Positions 44,934 through 52,971 of a stretch of DNA of 53,035 bases are shown here, one piece after another. The stretch spans positions 1 to 53,035 of the forward strand of contig NZ_ALWB01000007.1 in assembly GCF_000332215.1 (NCBI RefSeq), read 5' to 3'. The notes under the pieces are model-generated. The model did not search any database. It saw nothing but the letters and a program-made list of their open reading frames with translations, and was not told the DNA's origin. Every line of letters begins with the position of its first letter. The stretch's first letter is position 1. Source of the stretch: Pseudanabaena biceps PCC 7429. GTDB lineage: Bacteria; Cyanobacteriota; Cyanobacteriia; Pseudanabaenales; Pseudanabaenaceae. Position numbers and translations under genes: made by a program.

Positions 44934-45178
44934 GTGCAACAAGAAGATGCACCTAAAGATTGCTGTATAGGCGTTCGGCTGAAAAAATATCAAGTTTTTA
45001 TAACAAAAAACAAATAGATGAATCAATTACAATGATCAAATCTCGTTTGTCAAAAATTATTGAGAGCGTGACTCTAAAATTTGATAACTACGATGATTGT
45101 ATAAAAATCTTAATCTTGGAACCTCATACACATATTTGGAATTTTCTATCTGATATTTTTAAGCCTGCAATACAATCT
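44934..45178 (+). pseudogene. Remnant of an unknown gene, cut by the IS element
   Basis: One frame reads FVQQEDAPKDCCIGVRLKKYQVF from about 44930, then stops. After a single-base shift at the T5 run (44995-44999) another frame continues YNKKQIDESITMIKSRLSK to KPAIQSG, where the IS begins at 45178. With one extra T the two halves would join. The 3' part is lost to the insertion and the 5' part to the palindrome. No family recognised. Confidence 0.5.
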
Positions 45179-46217
45179 GGCTCAATAGGTGAATCAGGGA
45201 GGTGAGGAAAGTAGAGAGTGGAGCAAAGCACTGAGCAAAGCTTTGCCCCTCCTCTTAGCATTATGAACAAACTCAAAAAAGCTTAAATACAAAGGCAACT
45301 TTTCTTGAGATATGCCACGATGAGGACGTAACCAAGAGCGCAAAAGCGACCAGAAGCCTTCCATCGTATTGACATGAACCTCGCAAAAGCCATCACCATC
45401 TTCATCTCTAGCATATTCTCCTGAGCCATGACAAACAGTTTTGTGAGCATAGCCCCAATCTTGTAAAGGGTTATAGATAGCGTATTCGTCCGTGTAAACC
45501 AAAGTACCAAGAGCAATTGTTGCTTTAATCAGAGGCTCAATAGTGCGCTGTTGCACATTTTCTAACATACGAATTACCACTTCACCACCGCGCTGAATCA
45601 TGCCGAAGATAGGTGGTTTTTCTTTTTCGAGTGTCCCCCGCCCCCGAACCCCCTTGAGCCGATTACGCCTTCCTTTACGCCCTTTTTTTTAACTTCTTCG
45701 GGTTTGCCCTTGTGTCCTGCCGTCACATACACTTCATCACACTCGACCGCACCAGATAAGTTTACTTCTGGCTTGCTTTGGTCAATACCTGCTCGCAATT
45801 GCGTGGTCATATCTTGCACCACATCTTTATCTAGGTCTAGTTCTTGGGCAATTTGTCGATTCGAGAGATTTAATCCCATCAAATACAGACACAATATCCA
45901 CATCCGTAAGGGTTGATGGTGTCCTGCAAATATTGTGTCCGTTAGATCGTCAAAGTTGGTGTTGCAAGTTTTACACTGGTATCGTTGGCGAGCAGGTTGT
46001 GTTTCATCTTTGCCTCGCTTGATCACCCCTAAGCTTTGACATTTGGGACAGCATACTCCTCTTTCCCATCGCATCTGACGCACTGTTTCGTAACATTTTC
46101 ATCATCGATTAGATGCGTTAAGTTCACGCTCAGCATTGTGTTCGCTGCTTTTTATTGTTGCTACTATATTATCAATTTCTTCCTTTATTTCACCTCCCCG
46201 AATCACCTATTGAGCCA
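45178..46217. mobile_element. IS1595-family insertion sequence (decayed)
   Basis: Terminal inverted repeats: left TGGCTCAATAGGTGAATCAG, right (complement) TGGCTCAATAGGTGATTCGG, continuing into GGAGGTGA on both sides. About 1040 bases. It encodes one interrupted IS1595-type transposase on the minus strand. No 8-bp target duplication is seen (left ATACAATC, right AAAATTAT), so the flank has changed since insertion or is a rearranged junction. Confidence 0.85.
45194..46136 (-). pseudogene. IS1595-family transposase in three frames
   Basis: The N-terminal part starts at ATG 46136 (MLSVNLTHLIDDE). A missing A in the A4 run (46096-46099) shifts it; the next frame runs KCYETVRQMRWERGVCCPKC, zinc finger CCPKC...CKTC, helix part and the first catalytic Asp in ECDEVYVTAGHKGKP. 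At the A8 run (45683-45690) the frame shifts again by -1 into GRKGRRNRLKG...IFGMIQRGGEVV, and the second catalytic Asp (VYTDEYAIY) and HVNTMEGFWSLLR follow. With two added bases the product is ~314 residues, normal for the family. The A8-G site contains the A AAA AAG slippery heptamer in phase, so that shift might be programmed; the first one cannot. Confidence 0.85.
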
Positions 46218-46499
46218 AAAATTATTATATGTGTAAATAAAAATATCTTTTTGTATCTTTTTATTTTAAAAAAATATTAGGCATAATCTTTTCTGCGTAA
46301 TATCCCAATTCAGGTAATTAGGTAGAATCTTTCCGTATAACTACCCTAAAATGGTGTTTTAGAAAGGATTTTTCTGCATAAGATCTCGTATAAGCAATGT
46401 AGAAAGAACCTTGACATTCAGCCTATATCGCCTATATTCAAATTAGACAGAATTTTTCTGGCTAATTCATAGTTAGACAGTCTATTTGGAGGAACCAAA
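46217..46499. promoter_or_regulatory. Leader of the small glycine-rich gene
   Basis: AT-rich, with a repeated TTTTCTG(C)(A/G)TAA-type motif near 46279, 46332 and 46370. A direct repeat TTAGACAG lies 31 bases apart (46442-46449, 46473-46480), just before the ribosome site. Function unknown. Confidence 0.4.
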
Positions 46500-46715
46500 G
46501 TGAGCAACAACACACATCGTCCCCATGTCCACATTCCGCACGAGTTAATAGAAAAAGATCCCAGAGGAGTCGAAATTCACTGGCTTTCTATTTTGGCTGC
46601 TGGAGGAGTTGGTATTTTAACAGGTGGTGCGGCTTTACCCGTCTACGGGACTTATTTAGCTGCAAGTGCAGGTCTCTCTATTGCTGATGCAGTCGCCAAG
46701 AAAAAGAAACGGTGA
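46500..46715 (+). CDS. Small Gly/Ala-rich membrane-type protein (bacteriocin-like or unknown)
   Basis: 71 residues, GTG start, with a strong ribosome site GGAGGA six bases before it. The N-terminal half is polar and His/Pro-rich (HRPHVHIPHELIEKDPRGVEIHWL). A hydrophobic Gly/Ala-rich part follows (ILAAGGVGILTGGAALPVYGTYLAASAGLSIADAV), then KKKKR at the end. This amphipathic, basic-ended build resembles small membrane-active peptides and some bacteriocin or pore precursors, but also simple membrane proteins. No processing or transport gene is nearby. Confidence 0.55.
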   Translation: MSNNTHRPHVHIPHELIEKDPRGVEIHWLSILAAGGVGILTGGAALPVYGTYLAASAGLSIADAVAKKKKR

Positions 46716-46750
46716 GATTTGTCTATCCGATTAGTGTGATTCCAGATTTT

Positions 46751-46861
46751 GTAGGGTGCGTTCATGAAATGTAACGCACCCTTTTAATATCAATTAGATG
46801 AACTTTTACAACCTTTGCCATAACAAATGTTTGTGCTTTACGCTACGCTAACACACCCTAC
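46751..46861. repeat. REP doublet, 3' side of the RAYT gene
   Basis: First hairpin GTAGGGTGCGTT / AACGCACCC (46754-46781), then after ~55 bases TGTGCTTTACGC / GCTAACACACCCTAC (46831-46861). The outer ends GTAGGGTG and CACCCTAC-type are inverted. Confidence 0.78.
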
Positions 46862-46869
46862 CGAAATGG

Positions 46870-47421
46870 CTATTCATCCCAAATATCTTGGGGCTTTTCT
46901 AGAACTTCTGTGACTCCCCAATCGGTTGGATATTGCCCCTGTGCAATAAAACGATGAATGCTGGAAAACTGCCAATCTTCTGCTTTTGCACATAATCCAT
47001 GTCGTACTGGATTGTAATGAATATAATCGCAATGGAGAGCGTAATCTCGCTCATCTCGGATTAGATGCTCCCAAAAACGACGCTGCCATAGATTCTTTTC
47101 TTGTCGTTTTTGTCGTGATAGAGAAACTTCTGCATTAATACCTAATTTATCCCCATAGTGCTTGGTGACATAGGTTTCGATTAGTCGTAATCTCACAGAA
47201 AAATCTTTATCTCCTTCTGGTAAAGTCCACAAACAATGGAAATGATCAGGCAATAGAACAAAAGCATTTATTTCAAATGGATATTTCTCCCGAACTTTAG
47301 CGATCGCCTCTCGCAAGCCTATCCGTCCCAAATCACTACAAAACCAAGGAATTCTCTGATAGGTAACTTGGGTAATAAAATAAGTTCCTCCCGTAATTGT
47401 TGGTCTTCGATAATTTGACAT
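46870..47421 (-). CDS. REP-associated tyrosine transposase (RAYT, Y1_Tnp)
   Basis: About 183 residues from ATG 47421 (MSNYRRPTITGGTYFITQVT); the longer frame to 47469 runs through a REP copy and is unlikely to be the real start. Single-strand transposase with the HUH motif: the His-rich site VLLPDHFHCLWTLP and the catalytic Tyr in the helix DYALHCDYIHYNPVRHGL. Also seen: NLWQRRFWEHLIRDERD, a block diagnostic of RAYTs. These proteins spread or maintain REP palindromes rather than moving as classic IS elements. REP doublets of one type flank the gene on both sides. Confidence 0.9.
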   Translation of the reverse strand: MSNYRRPTITGGTYFITQVTYQRIPWFCSDLGRIGLREAIAKVREKYPFEINAFVLLPDHFHCLWTLPEGDKDFSVRLRLIETYVTKHYGDKLGINAEVSLSRQKRQEKNLWQRRFWEHLIRDERDYALHCDYIHYNPVRHGLCAKAEDWQFSSIHRFIAQGQYPTDWGVTEVLEKPQDIWDE

Positions 47422-47440
47422 CACCTTTAGTGCGAATCGT

Positions 47441-47532
47441 GTAGGGAGCGTTAATGGAATGTAACGCACCTTAATTTACTTATTTAATGCTAACTGTTTG
47501 TGCGTTACGCTTCGCTAACGCACGCTACGAGG
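47441..47532. repeat. REP doublet, 5' side of the RAYT gene
   Basis: GTAGGGAGCGTT / AACGCACC at 47441-47470, then TGCGTTACGCTTCGCTAACG and CACGCTACGAGG at 47501-47530. Same order and orientation as the copy at 46751-46861. Confidence 0.78.
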
Positions 47533-47595
47533 TTGGTTATTTATTTAAAATTTCTTGAGTGCGATCGCCAATTTTGTAATGCGATCGCTGATTGC

Positions 47596-47892
47596 TCAAT
47601 AGGCTGAATCATGATCGGAATGCAAAGATAAAAATCTTAGATAATCACCTTCCCGTACAGCAACGGCTCGACATTTTTGAGTAATTCTCAAACTATAGAG
47701 TTTTTCACCATTTTTTCCTTGCTTAGAACGAATCAATTCCCATTTTAAGCCCTGATCTTTGTACAATTGCTCCCAAGTCAACTGAGAAACTTTTCTGAGG
47801 ATTTTCAAGGCTGCAAGAGCCTCAGACTTCGGCAAAACAAACAAGTCTTGTTGAAAAACAGGATTATTTAGATCGAGTAAAATTCTACTCAT
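47596..47892 (-). CDS. RelE-like toxin
   Basis: 98 residues, basic. The sequence DLNNPVFQQDLFVLPKSEALAALKILRKVSQLTWEQLYKDQGLKWELIRSKQGKNGEKLYSLRITQKCRAVAVREGDYLRFLSLHSDHDSAY fits the RelE/ParE fold, with Arg/Lys residues in the strand SLRITQKCRAVAV and a C-terminal HSDHDSAY. RelE-type toxins cleave mRNA at the ribosome. Its ATG overlaps the antitoxin stop by 8 bases, the usual translational coupling. A further copy of only its last codons lies at 49132-49150. Confidence 0.72.
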   Translation of the reverse strand: MSRILLDLNNPVFQQDLFVLPKSEALAALKILRKVSQLTWEQLYKDQGLKWELIRSKQGKNGEKLYSLRITQKCRAVAVREGDYLRFLSLHSDHDSAY

Positions 47893-48136
47893 TATTCAAT
47901 AGTTGAGTTTCTAATGAGTCTAGATTTGATAACTGAGAGGGATGATTATGATTCCATTGTAGAGCTTTATCCAGTTTTTTCGAGAAAGAATTCTCATGCA
48001 CCCAACTTTCAGAAGGGAATGATTGCTTCAATAAAAGATTGTAAAACGATTCCCATTCCTTACCCCATTGCTCCAAATTAATGACAACGGCAGTCTTCTC
48101 TCCTTGGTCATCTATGATATATTCAATGCCTTTCAT
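47885..48136 (-). CDS. Antitoxin of the RelE-like pair
   Basis: 83 residues, acidic. N-terminal GIEYIIDDQGEKTAVVINLEQWGKEWESFYNLL resembles short Phd/YefM-like or cyanobacteria-specific antitoxins; the C-terminal half (FSKKLDKALQWNHNHPSQLSNLDSLETQLLNNE) would wrap around the toxin. Upstream gene of the pair, as usual. A truncated second copy of this region lies 1.2 kb away. Confidence 0.68.
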   Translation of the reverse strand: MKGIEYIIDDQGEKTAVVINLEQWGKEWESFYNLLLKQSFPSESWVHENSFSKKLDKALQWNHNHPSQLSNLDSLETQLLNNE

Positions 48137-48393
48137 AGGAAAAAATAGCAGTAATTTCAGTAAATTATATCATTTTTTGCCTCGGGAAGTAGTGCGATTG
48201 GTGATCTTGTAATTTGGTGATCTTGTAATTTACTGTCCAGAAAGTAACTTACTTGTAAATGCCCAGATCCCGACTTTTTGTATGACTAGCAAAAGCTATC
48301 TGCACTCGCACAAAAACTCTGACTCTGCATCTTAACTCCTAGACTGACGAGCGATCGCTTAAAATAGTTATATAAAGAGTAGCCAAAAACTTT

Positions 48394-48726
48394 ATGACCG
48401 CAGCACCAACCTTAGCAAAACGATATATCGAGCAACGCGATCGAGGATACTGGATCGAAGGAACCCGTATTTCTCTTGATTCAGTTGTTTATGCCTTTTT
48501 GAATGGTAAATCACCTGAAAGCATTGCCCAAGACTTCCCATTACTCTCACTAGAACAGGTTTATGGAGCGATCGCCTTTTATCTTGGCAGTCGAGAGTTA
48601 ATTGACGCATATCTCAAGGAAGGTGAAGAAGAATTTGAGAAATTGCAAAAGTCTTGTAGACAAACAAATCCACTTCTGTATCAGAAGTTGAAAACCGCTC
48701 AAACCCAGAAGCTAATCAAATCATGA
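48394..48726 (+). CDS. DUF433 protein (probable antitoxin)
   Basis: 110 residues. The core TLAKRYIEQRDRGYWIEGTRISLDSVVYAFLNGKSPESIAQDFPLLSLEQVYGAIAFYL is the DUF433 helix-turn-helix-like domain common in cyanobacteria. DUF433 genes are usually followed by a DUF5615 PIN-like gene, forming a proposed toxin-antitoxin pair. Its stop overlaps the ATG of that next gene (ATGA at 48723), as expected. The partner is frameshifted here. Confidence 0.8.
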   Translation: MTAAPTLAKRYIEQRDRGYWIEGTRISLDSVVYAFLNGKSPESIAQDFPLLSLEQVYGAIAFYLGSRELIDAYLKEGEEEFEKLQKSCRQTNPLLYQKLKTAQTQKLIKS

Positions 48727-49072
48727 CGGTAGTTCACTTTCAAGCTGATGCTGACCTTAATCAAGCAATTGTTACTGGTGATGTAGACAACCCAATCTGA
48801 GTTTTCAATCAGCGTACAGTGCCAAACTTGAAGGCAAGAAAGACCCAGAAGTATTAGCAATAGCAGCACAAGATCGGAGAGTACTTGTGACCCACGATCG
48901 CAAAACGATGCCTGCTGAATTTGGCGAATTTATCATGACAAAAAACAGTTCAGAGGTTTTGATTCTTTCCCAGAAATTGCCAGTTAGTGACGCAATTGAT
49001 GCACTTATCCTCATTTGGGAAGCCTCTACTGCTGAAGAATGGGTCAATCAAATAATGTCCATTCCATTCTGA
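48723..49072 (+). pseudogene. DUF5615 PIN-like protein, frameshifted
   Basis: It begins VVHFQADADLNQAIVTGDVDNPI and stops at 48800. The next frame from about 48788 reads QPNLSFQSAYSAKLEGKKDPEVLAIAAQDRRVLVTHDRKTMPAEF and continues to MSIPF. One base is missing near 48783-48788. The acidic sites DADL and THDRK are those of the PIN-like fold (Mg-dependent RNase). With one added base the protein would be ~117 residues, the usual length. The toxin is therefore probably inactive. Confidence 0.78.
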
Positions 49073-49095
49073 GGAGCTAGAAGATTTAGGATGAA

Positions 49096-49271
49096 TGCGA
49101 TCGCCAATTTTATAATGCGATCGCTGATTGCTCAATAGGCTGAATTATGATAGGTCTAGATTCGATAATTGCGAGGGGTGATCATGATGCCACTGTAGAG
49201 CTTTATCCAGTTTCTTCGAGAAAGAATCTTCATGTACCCAACTTTCAAAAGGGAAGGACTGCTTCAATAAA
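49096..49271 (-). pseudogene. Truncated second copy of the RelE-like toxin-antitoxin locus
   Basis: Bases 49096-49150 match 47556-47610 (the flank and last codons of the toxin gene), and 49151-49271 match about 47914-48035 (the C-terminal half of the antitoxin). The rest of the toxin is deleted between them. The copy ends two bases before the stop of the following kinase gene. Confidence 0.8.
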
Positions 49272-49272
49272 C

Positions 49273-50403
49273 CTATCCTTTCCGCTTCAACGTTACGGCG
49301 AAAGTGCTTCCCTTGCCCACTTGACTGATTACATGAATGCTTCCTTCCATTTTCTGGACTAACTCATTAGCGATCGCTAATCCCAGTCCCGTTCCTGAAA
49401 TATCACCATCCGCCTGTCTACCGCGAAAGTTGCGTTCAAATAAACGGGGCAGATCTGCTTCAGGAATTCCCACACCCGTGTCTTGAACATAGATATAAAC
49501 CGTGTCGGGCTTCACATCTGCTCCTAGAAATACATAGCCTCGTTCGGGTGTATATTTGAGGGCATTTTCTACCAAATTTCCGAGCGCTTCTCTCAACGCC
49601 GATTCATGACCGATCACTTTGGGTAGATTCAAAGGAATATTCGATAGAAATTGAATATTGCGCTCTTGGGCGATCGCGCTGGCAAAATTAGTAATTGCAT
49701 CCAAAATTTCGCTGAGATCGAGCTCTGTAAGTTCCATTGCCGCAGGTAGGAGCGCCTTTTCATGCTCGGCTTCAGATAGCAACAATGGTATAGGGCGATC
49801 GGCTTCGCTGAGTAAATCTTGAATATGCTTGGTCTCTCGCAAAATACCCGTCACAAATTTTTGATTCGGATCTTCGGCAACGATGCGCCGCGACAGCAGT
49901 TGGGCAAAGGTACGAATGGCAGTGAGGGGATTGCGGAGTTGATGTAGTAGTGAAGCTAAAAAATTATTTTGCTCTTCGTAACTGCGTTGTTGGTTAGCTG
50001 CTAGCCATTGGTTGCGGCGATCAAGGGCGCAGGCGATCGCTAATGTGTTGGCGATTTGCTGAATTTGCGATTGTTCGTAGTCCAGCCAATCGCGATCGTC
50101 CCGCCCTGTCATTAAAAATCCTAAAATTGCCTCTTCGTAGATCAAAGGCAACACAAAACGGCGTTGTCTTACCAAGCCCCCAGCCCCCATCGACAGGATC
50201 GGTAAAGCCTCGGTCGAAAAAGCTTCTGGTAAAGCGATCGCCCCCTCTTCTGGAAAAACAGCCACCTCAATTAGGTGGGGAGGCATCCCATCCGCCACAT
50301 TTTCGGTGATATACATAGCGCTAGCGACTGCACCCAAACTTTGGGTCAGCAATATAATTTGCGATCGAGCTAGGGCTATGAGGTCGGGACTAGCGGAGAG
50401 CAT
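49273..50403 (-). CDS. GAF-type sensor histidine kinase
   Basis: 376 residues, no membrane segment. The first ~135 residues form a GAF-like sensing domain (SLGAVASAMYITENV, RRFVLPLIYEEAILGFLMTGRDDRDW). HisKA has His154 in FLASLLHQLRNPLTAIRTFAQLL, an uncommon HQLRNP form of the H box. The HATPase has EALGNLVENALKYTPERG, DTGVGIPEADLPRLFERNFRG and GTGLGLAIANELV. The cyanobacterial chloroplast-type kinases are similar in build, but no identity is claimed. No regulator is adjacent. Confidence 0.92.
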   Translation of the reverse strand: MLSASPDLIALARSQIILLTQSLGAVASAMYITENVADGMPPHLIEVAVFPEEGAIALPEAFSTEALPILSMGAGGLVRQRRFVLPLIYEEAILGFLMTGRDDRDWLDYEQSQIQQIANTLAIACALDRRNQWLAANQQRSYEEQNNFLASLLHQLRNPLTAIRTFAQLLSRRIVAEDPNQKFVTGILRETKHIQDLLSEADRPIPLLLSEAEHEKALLPAAMELTELDLSEILDAITNFASAIAQERNIQFLSNIPLNLPKVIGHESALREALGNLVENALKYTPERGYVFLGADVKPDTVYIYVQDTGVGIPEADLPRLFERNFRGRQADGDISGTGLGLAIANELVQKMEGSIHVISQVGKGSTFAVTLKRKG

Positions 50404-50548
50404 TAATCGGTTGAGGGAAAGGCTTAAATCTTAGTATATAGCGATCGCTAACTCAAAAAAGTGGCAGCATCTAAAGCCCGCCCATGCTTTCTGAGAGATG
50501 CTATTATCTCTAATAATTAATGAATGCGATTCGGTATTCTTGTGACCC

Positions 50549-50842
50549 ATGAAAAAATCCTCATTAGCCCTGATTAGTAGCCCCGCAGTTTTTGCAGCTA
50601 TCTTGCTCGCAAGCGCTCCCGCCCATGCCAATCCCTCTAGCAGCTTAAACAAAGATTCTGATTCCTATAGTTCCTCAATTGTCATTACGCGAACCGCTCA
50701 AAGCCTTGATTCTAAAGATATCTCCTCCGACGATCGCGCTAATATTTTGACTAGCGATCGGATTGGTGATATGGCAATTCAGAAATTGGGCTGTGACTGT
50801 ATGGGATGTCGCCAAGCAGTATTGTCACTTTTATCGAAATAA
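50549..50842 (+). CDS. Small secreted Cys-containing protein, unknown function
   Basis: 97 residues, ATG. Signal peptide KKSSLALISSPAVFAAILLASAPAHAN with an AHA-N cleavage site. The mature part is Ser/Asp-rich and ends in IGDMAIQKLGCDCMGCRQAVLSLLSK, where three Cys (CDCMGC) lie close together. They could form a disulfide or bind metal, copper or zinc in the periplasm. Similar short proteins with a CxCxxC end occur in cyanobacteria, but I know no function. A good terminator follows directly. Confidence 0.72.
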   Translation: MKKSSLALISSPAVFAAILLASAPAHANPSSSLNKDSDSYSSSIVITRTAQSLDSKDISSDDRANILTSDRIGDMAIQKLGCDCMGCRQAVLSLLSK

Positions 50843-50853
50843 CAAAACTCCCA

Positions 50854-50888
50854 AAAAAGAGAGGGGTGCATAGCGTCCCTCTCTTTTT
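50854..50888 (+). terminator. Rho-independent terminator
   Basis: AAAAAGAGAGGG / CCCTCTCTTTTT around a GTGCATAGCGT loop, with a T-rich end, 11 bases after the preceding stop. Confidence 0.85.
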
Positions 50889-50974
50889 GGTTTTAAGAAC
50901 TGCGATCGCAATGAACGTTTGTGGGTGATGCTTCAGTTAAACTAAAGAAAGCCATTTTAAAAAAATAAGTATAT

Positions 50975-52894
50975 ATGCGGTTAAGTGAAGTTACCCATCC
51001 CAACCAATTGCATGGTCTGACGATCTCGCAATTAGAAGTGATTGCCCGTGAAATTCGACAAAAACATTTAGAAACCATTGCTGCGACAGGCGGACACCTC
51101 GGACCAGGACTAGGTGTAGTCGAGCTAACCCTCGCTTTATACCAAACCCTTGATCTAGATCGAGACAAGGTGGTTTGGGATGTGGGACATCAGGCTTATC
51201 CCCACAAGCTGATCACTGGTCGTTACAAAAATTTTCATACCTTACGTCAAAAGGACGGGATTGCAGGCTATCTCAACCGTCGCGAAAGTGAATTTGATCA
51301 TTTCGGGGCTGGGCACGCTTCTACTAGCATCTCGGCGGCTCTGGGTATGGCGATCGCCCGCGACTTGCAAGGCGATAATTACAAAACCGTAGCGATTATC
51401 GGTGACGGCTCCTTGACGGGCGGGATGGCTCTCGAAGCGATCAACCATGCAGGACATCTTCCCAAAACTAATTTATTAGTTGTCCTCAATGACAATGAAA
51501 TGTCGATTTCCCCCAACGTGGGCGCAATCCCTAAGTATCTGAATAAAATGCGCCTCAGCCCACCGATGAAATTTATCACCAACAATCTAGAGGGACAAAT
51601 CCGCAATATTCCCTTTGTTGGCGAACAAATCAGTCCCGAAATCGAGCGCATCAAAGACAATCTCAAGATTGTAACCATGGTTCAAAATAAGGTGGGAGCC
51701 GTATTTGAAGAACTTGGCTTCACTTACATTGGTCCCGTGGACGGTCATAATCTCAGGGAATTGATCGATACCTTTAAGATGGCGCATACGCTCACGGGTC
51801 CTGTCATGGTTCATGTTAGCACCACTAAGGGTAAGGGTTACAGCTATGCCGAAGCCGATCGCGTTGGCTATCATGCCCAAAATTCCTTTGACCTCGCTAC
51901 AGGCAAAGCGAAGCCATCCACTTCCAGCAAGCCCAAACCTCCTAGCTATTCCAAGGTTTTTGCGGATACGCTCATCAAACTTGCCGAGCATGACAAGCGC
52001 ATTGTTGCCATTACCGCCGCCATGTCTACGGGGACAGGTTTAGACAAATTCCAAGCCGCTTTACCTAATCAATTTATCGATGTCGGCATTGCTGAGCAGC
52101 ACGCGATCACCGTGGCTGCGGGTATGGCTTGCGAAGGAATGCGCCCCGTTGCTGCCATTTATTCCACCTTCCTCCAACGTGGCTTTGACCAGATTATCCA
52201 TGATGTCTGTATCCAGAATTTGCCCGTGTTCTTCTGTCTCGATCGCGCAGGTATCGTTGGCGCTGATGGACCTACGCACCAAGGGATGTATGACATCGCC
52301 TATCTGCGCTGCATTCCTAACATAGTGCTGATGGCTCCTAAGGACGAAGCAGAAATGCAGAACATGATCGTTACGGGCTTGACTCACAATGGCGCGAGTG
52401 CCATGCGTTATCCTCGCGGTAACGGCGTAGGCGCACCATTACAAGACGAAGATATCGAGCCATTACCAATTGGCAAAGCTGAAGTATTGCGCGAAGGGAA
52501 GGATGTACTGCTCCTAGCCTATGGCTCGATGGTTTATCCTTCTCTACAGGTTGCGGAACTTCTCAACGAGCATGGAGTTAGCGCCACGGTGGTTAATGCC
52601 AGATTTGCGAAGCCTCTCGATACTGAGCTAATTCTGCCCCTTGCTCAAAAAATTGGTAAGGTGGTTACCCTTGAGGAAGGTTGTTTGATGGGTGGATTTG
52701 GTAGTGCGGTTTTGGAAGCCTTGAATGATGCGAATGTGCTGGCTCCCGTTTATCGTATCGGCGTTCCCGATATTCTGGTCGAACATGCTTCCCCAGAGCA
52801 GTCCTTTAATGCGCTCGGTCTATCTAGCGGTCAAATCTGCGATCGCATTCTCCAACAATTTGCCTTTAATAAGCAAGCTGCCATGAGCAATTAA
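50975..52894 (+). CDS. dxs: 1-deoxy-D-xylulose-5-phosphate synthase
   Basis: 639 residues, usual length. First step of the MEP isoprenoid pathway (carotenoids, phytol, quinones), joining pyruvate and glyceraldehyde 3-phosphate with thiamine diphosphate. Motifs: [32 protein letters not shown] (ThDP/Mg site, GDG), then [29 protein letters not shown] with the catalytic Glu, and [18 protein letters not shown]. The insert before the pyrimidine domain ([17 protein letters not shown]) is typical of cyanobacterial enzymes. ATG start preceded by a weak ribosome site. A 16-bp hairpin follows. Confidence 0.97.
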   Translation: MRLSEVTHPNQLHGLTISQLEVIAREIRQKHLETIAATGGHLGPGLGVVELTLALYQTLDLDRDKVVWDVGHQAYPHKLITGRYKNFHTLRQKDGIAGYLNRRESEFDHFGAGHASTSISAALGMAIARDLQGDNYKTVAIIGDGSLTGGMALEAINHAGHLPKTNLLVVLNDNEMSISPNVGAIPKYLNKMRLSPPMKFITNNLEGQIRNIPFVGEQISPEIERIKDNLKIVTMVQNKVGAVFEELGFTYIGPVDGHNLRELIDTFKMAHTLTGPVMVHVSTTKGKGYSYAEADRVGYHAQNSFDLATGKAKPSTSSKPKPPSYSKVFADTLIKLAEHDKRIVAITAAMSTGTGLDKFQAALPNQFIDVGIAEQHAITVAAGMACEGMRPVAAIYSTFLQRGFDQIIHDVCIQNLPVFFCLDRAGIVGADGPTHQGMYDIAYLRCIPNIVLMAPKDEAEMQNMIVTGLTHNGASAMRYPRGNGVGAPLQDEDIEPLPIGKAEVLREGKDVLLLAYGSMVYPSLQVAELLNEHGVSATVVNARFAKPLDTELILPLAQKIGKVVTLEEGCLMGGFGSAVLEALNDANVLAPVYRIGVPDILVEHASPEQSFNALGLSSGQICDRILQQFAFNKQAAMSN

Positions 52895-52934
52895 ATTTTG
52901 ACTATGTTTCCCGCTGCGCGGGAGTCACAGTTAA

Positions 52935-52971
52935 TAAGAAGAAGGTGGCACTTTGTGCCACCTTCTTCTTA
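52935..52971 (+). terminator. Hairpin after dxs
   Basis: TAAGAAGAAGGTGGCA / TGCCACCTTCTTCTTA, perfect 16-bp arms, loop CTTTG. Confidence 0.75.

Noticed and set aside
44960-45205. TTG-started 81-residue open frame as an intact gene
   Set aside because: The frame enters the left end of the IS element, and an upstream frame continues the same peptide after a one-base shift, so it is a remnant.
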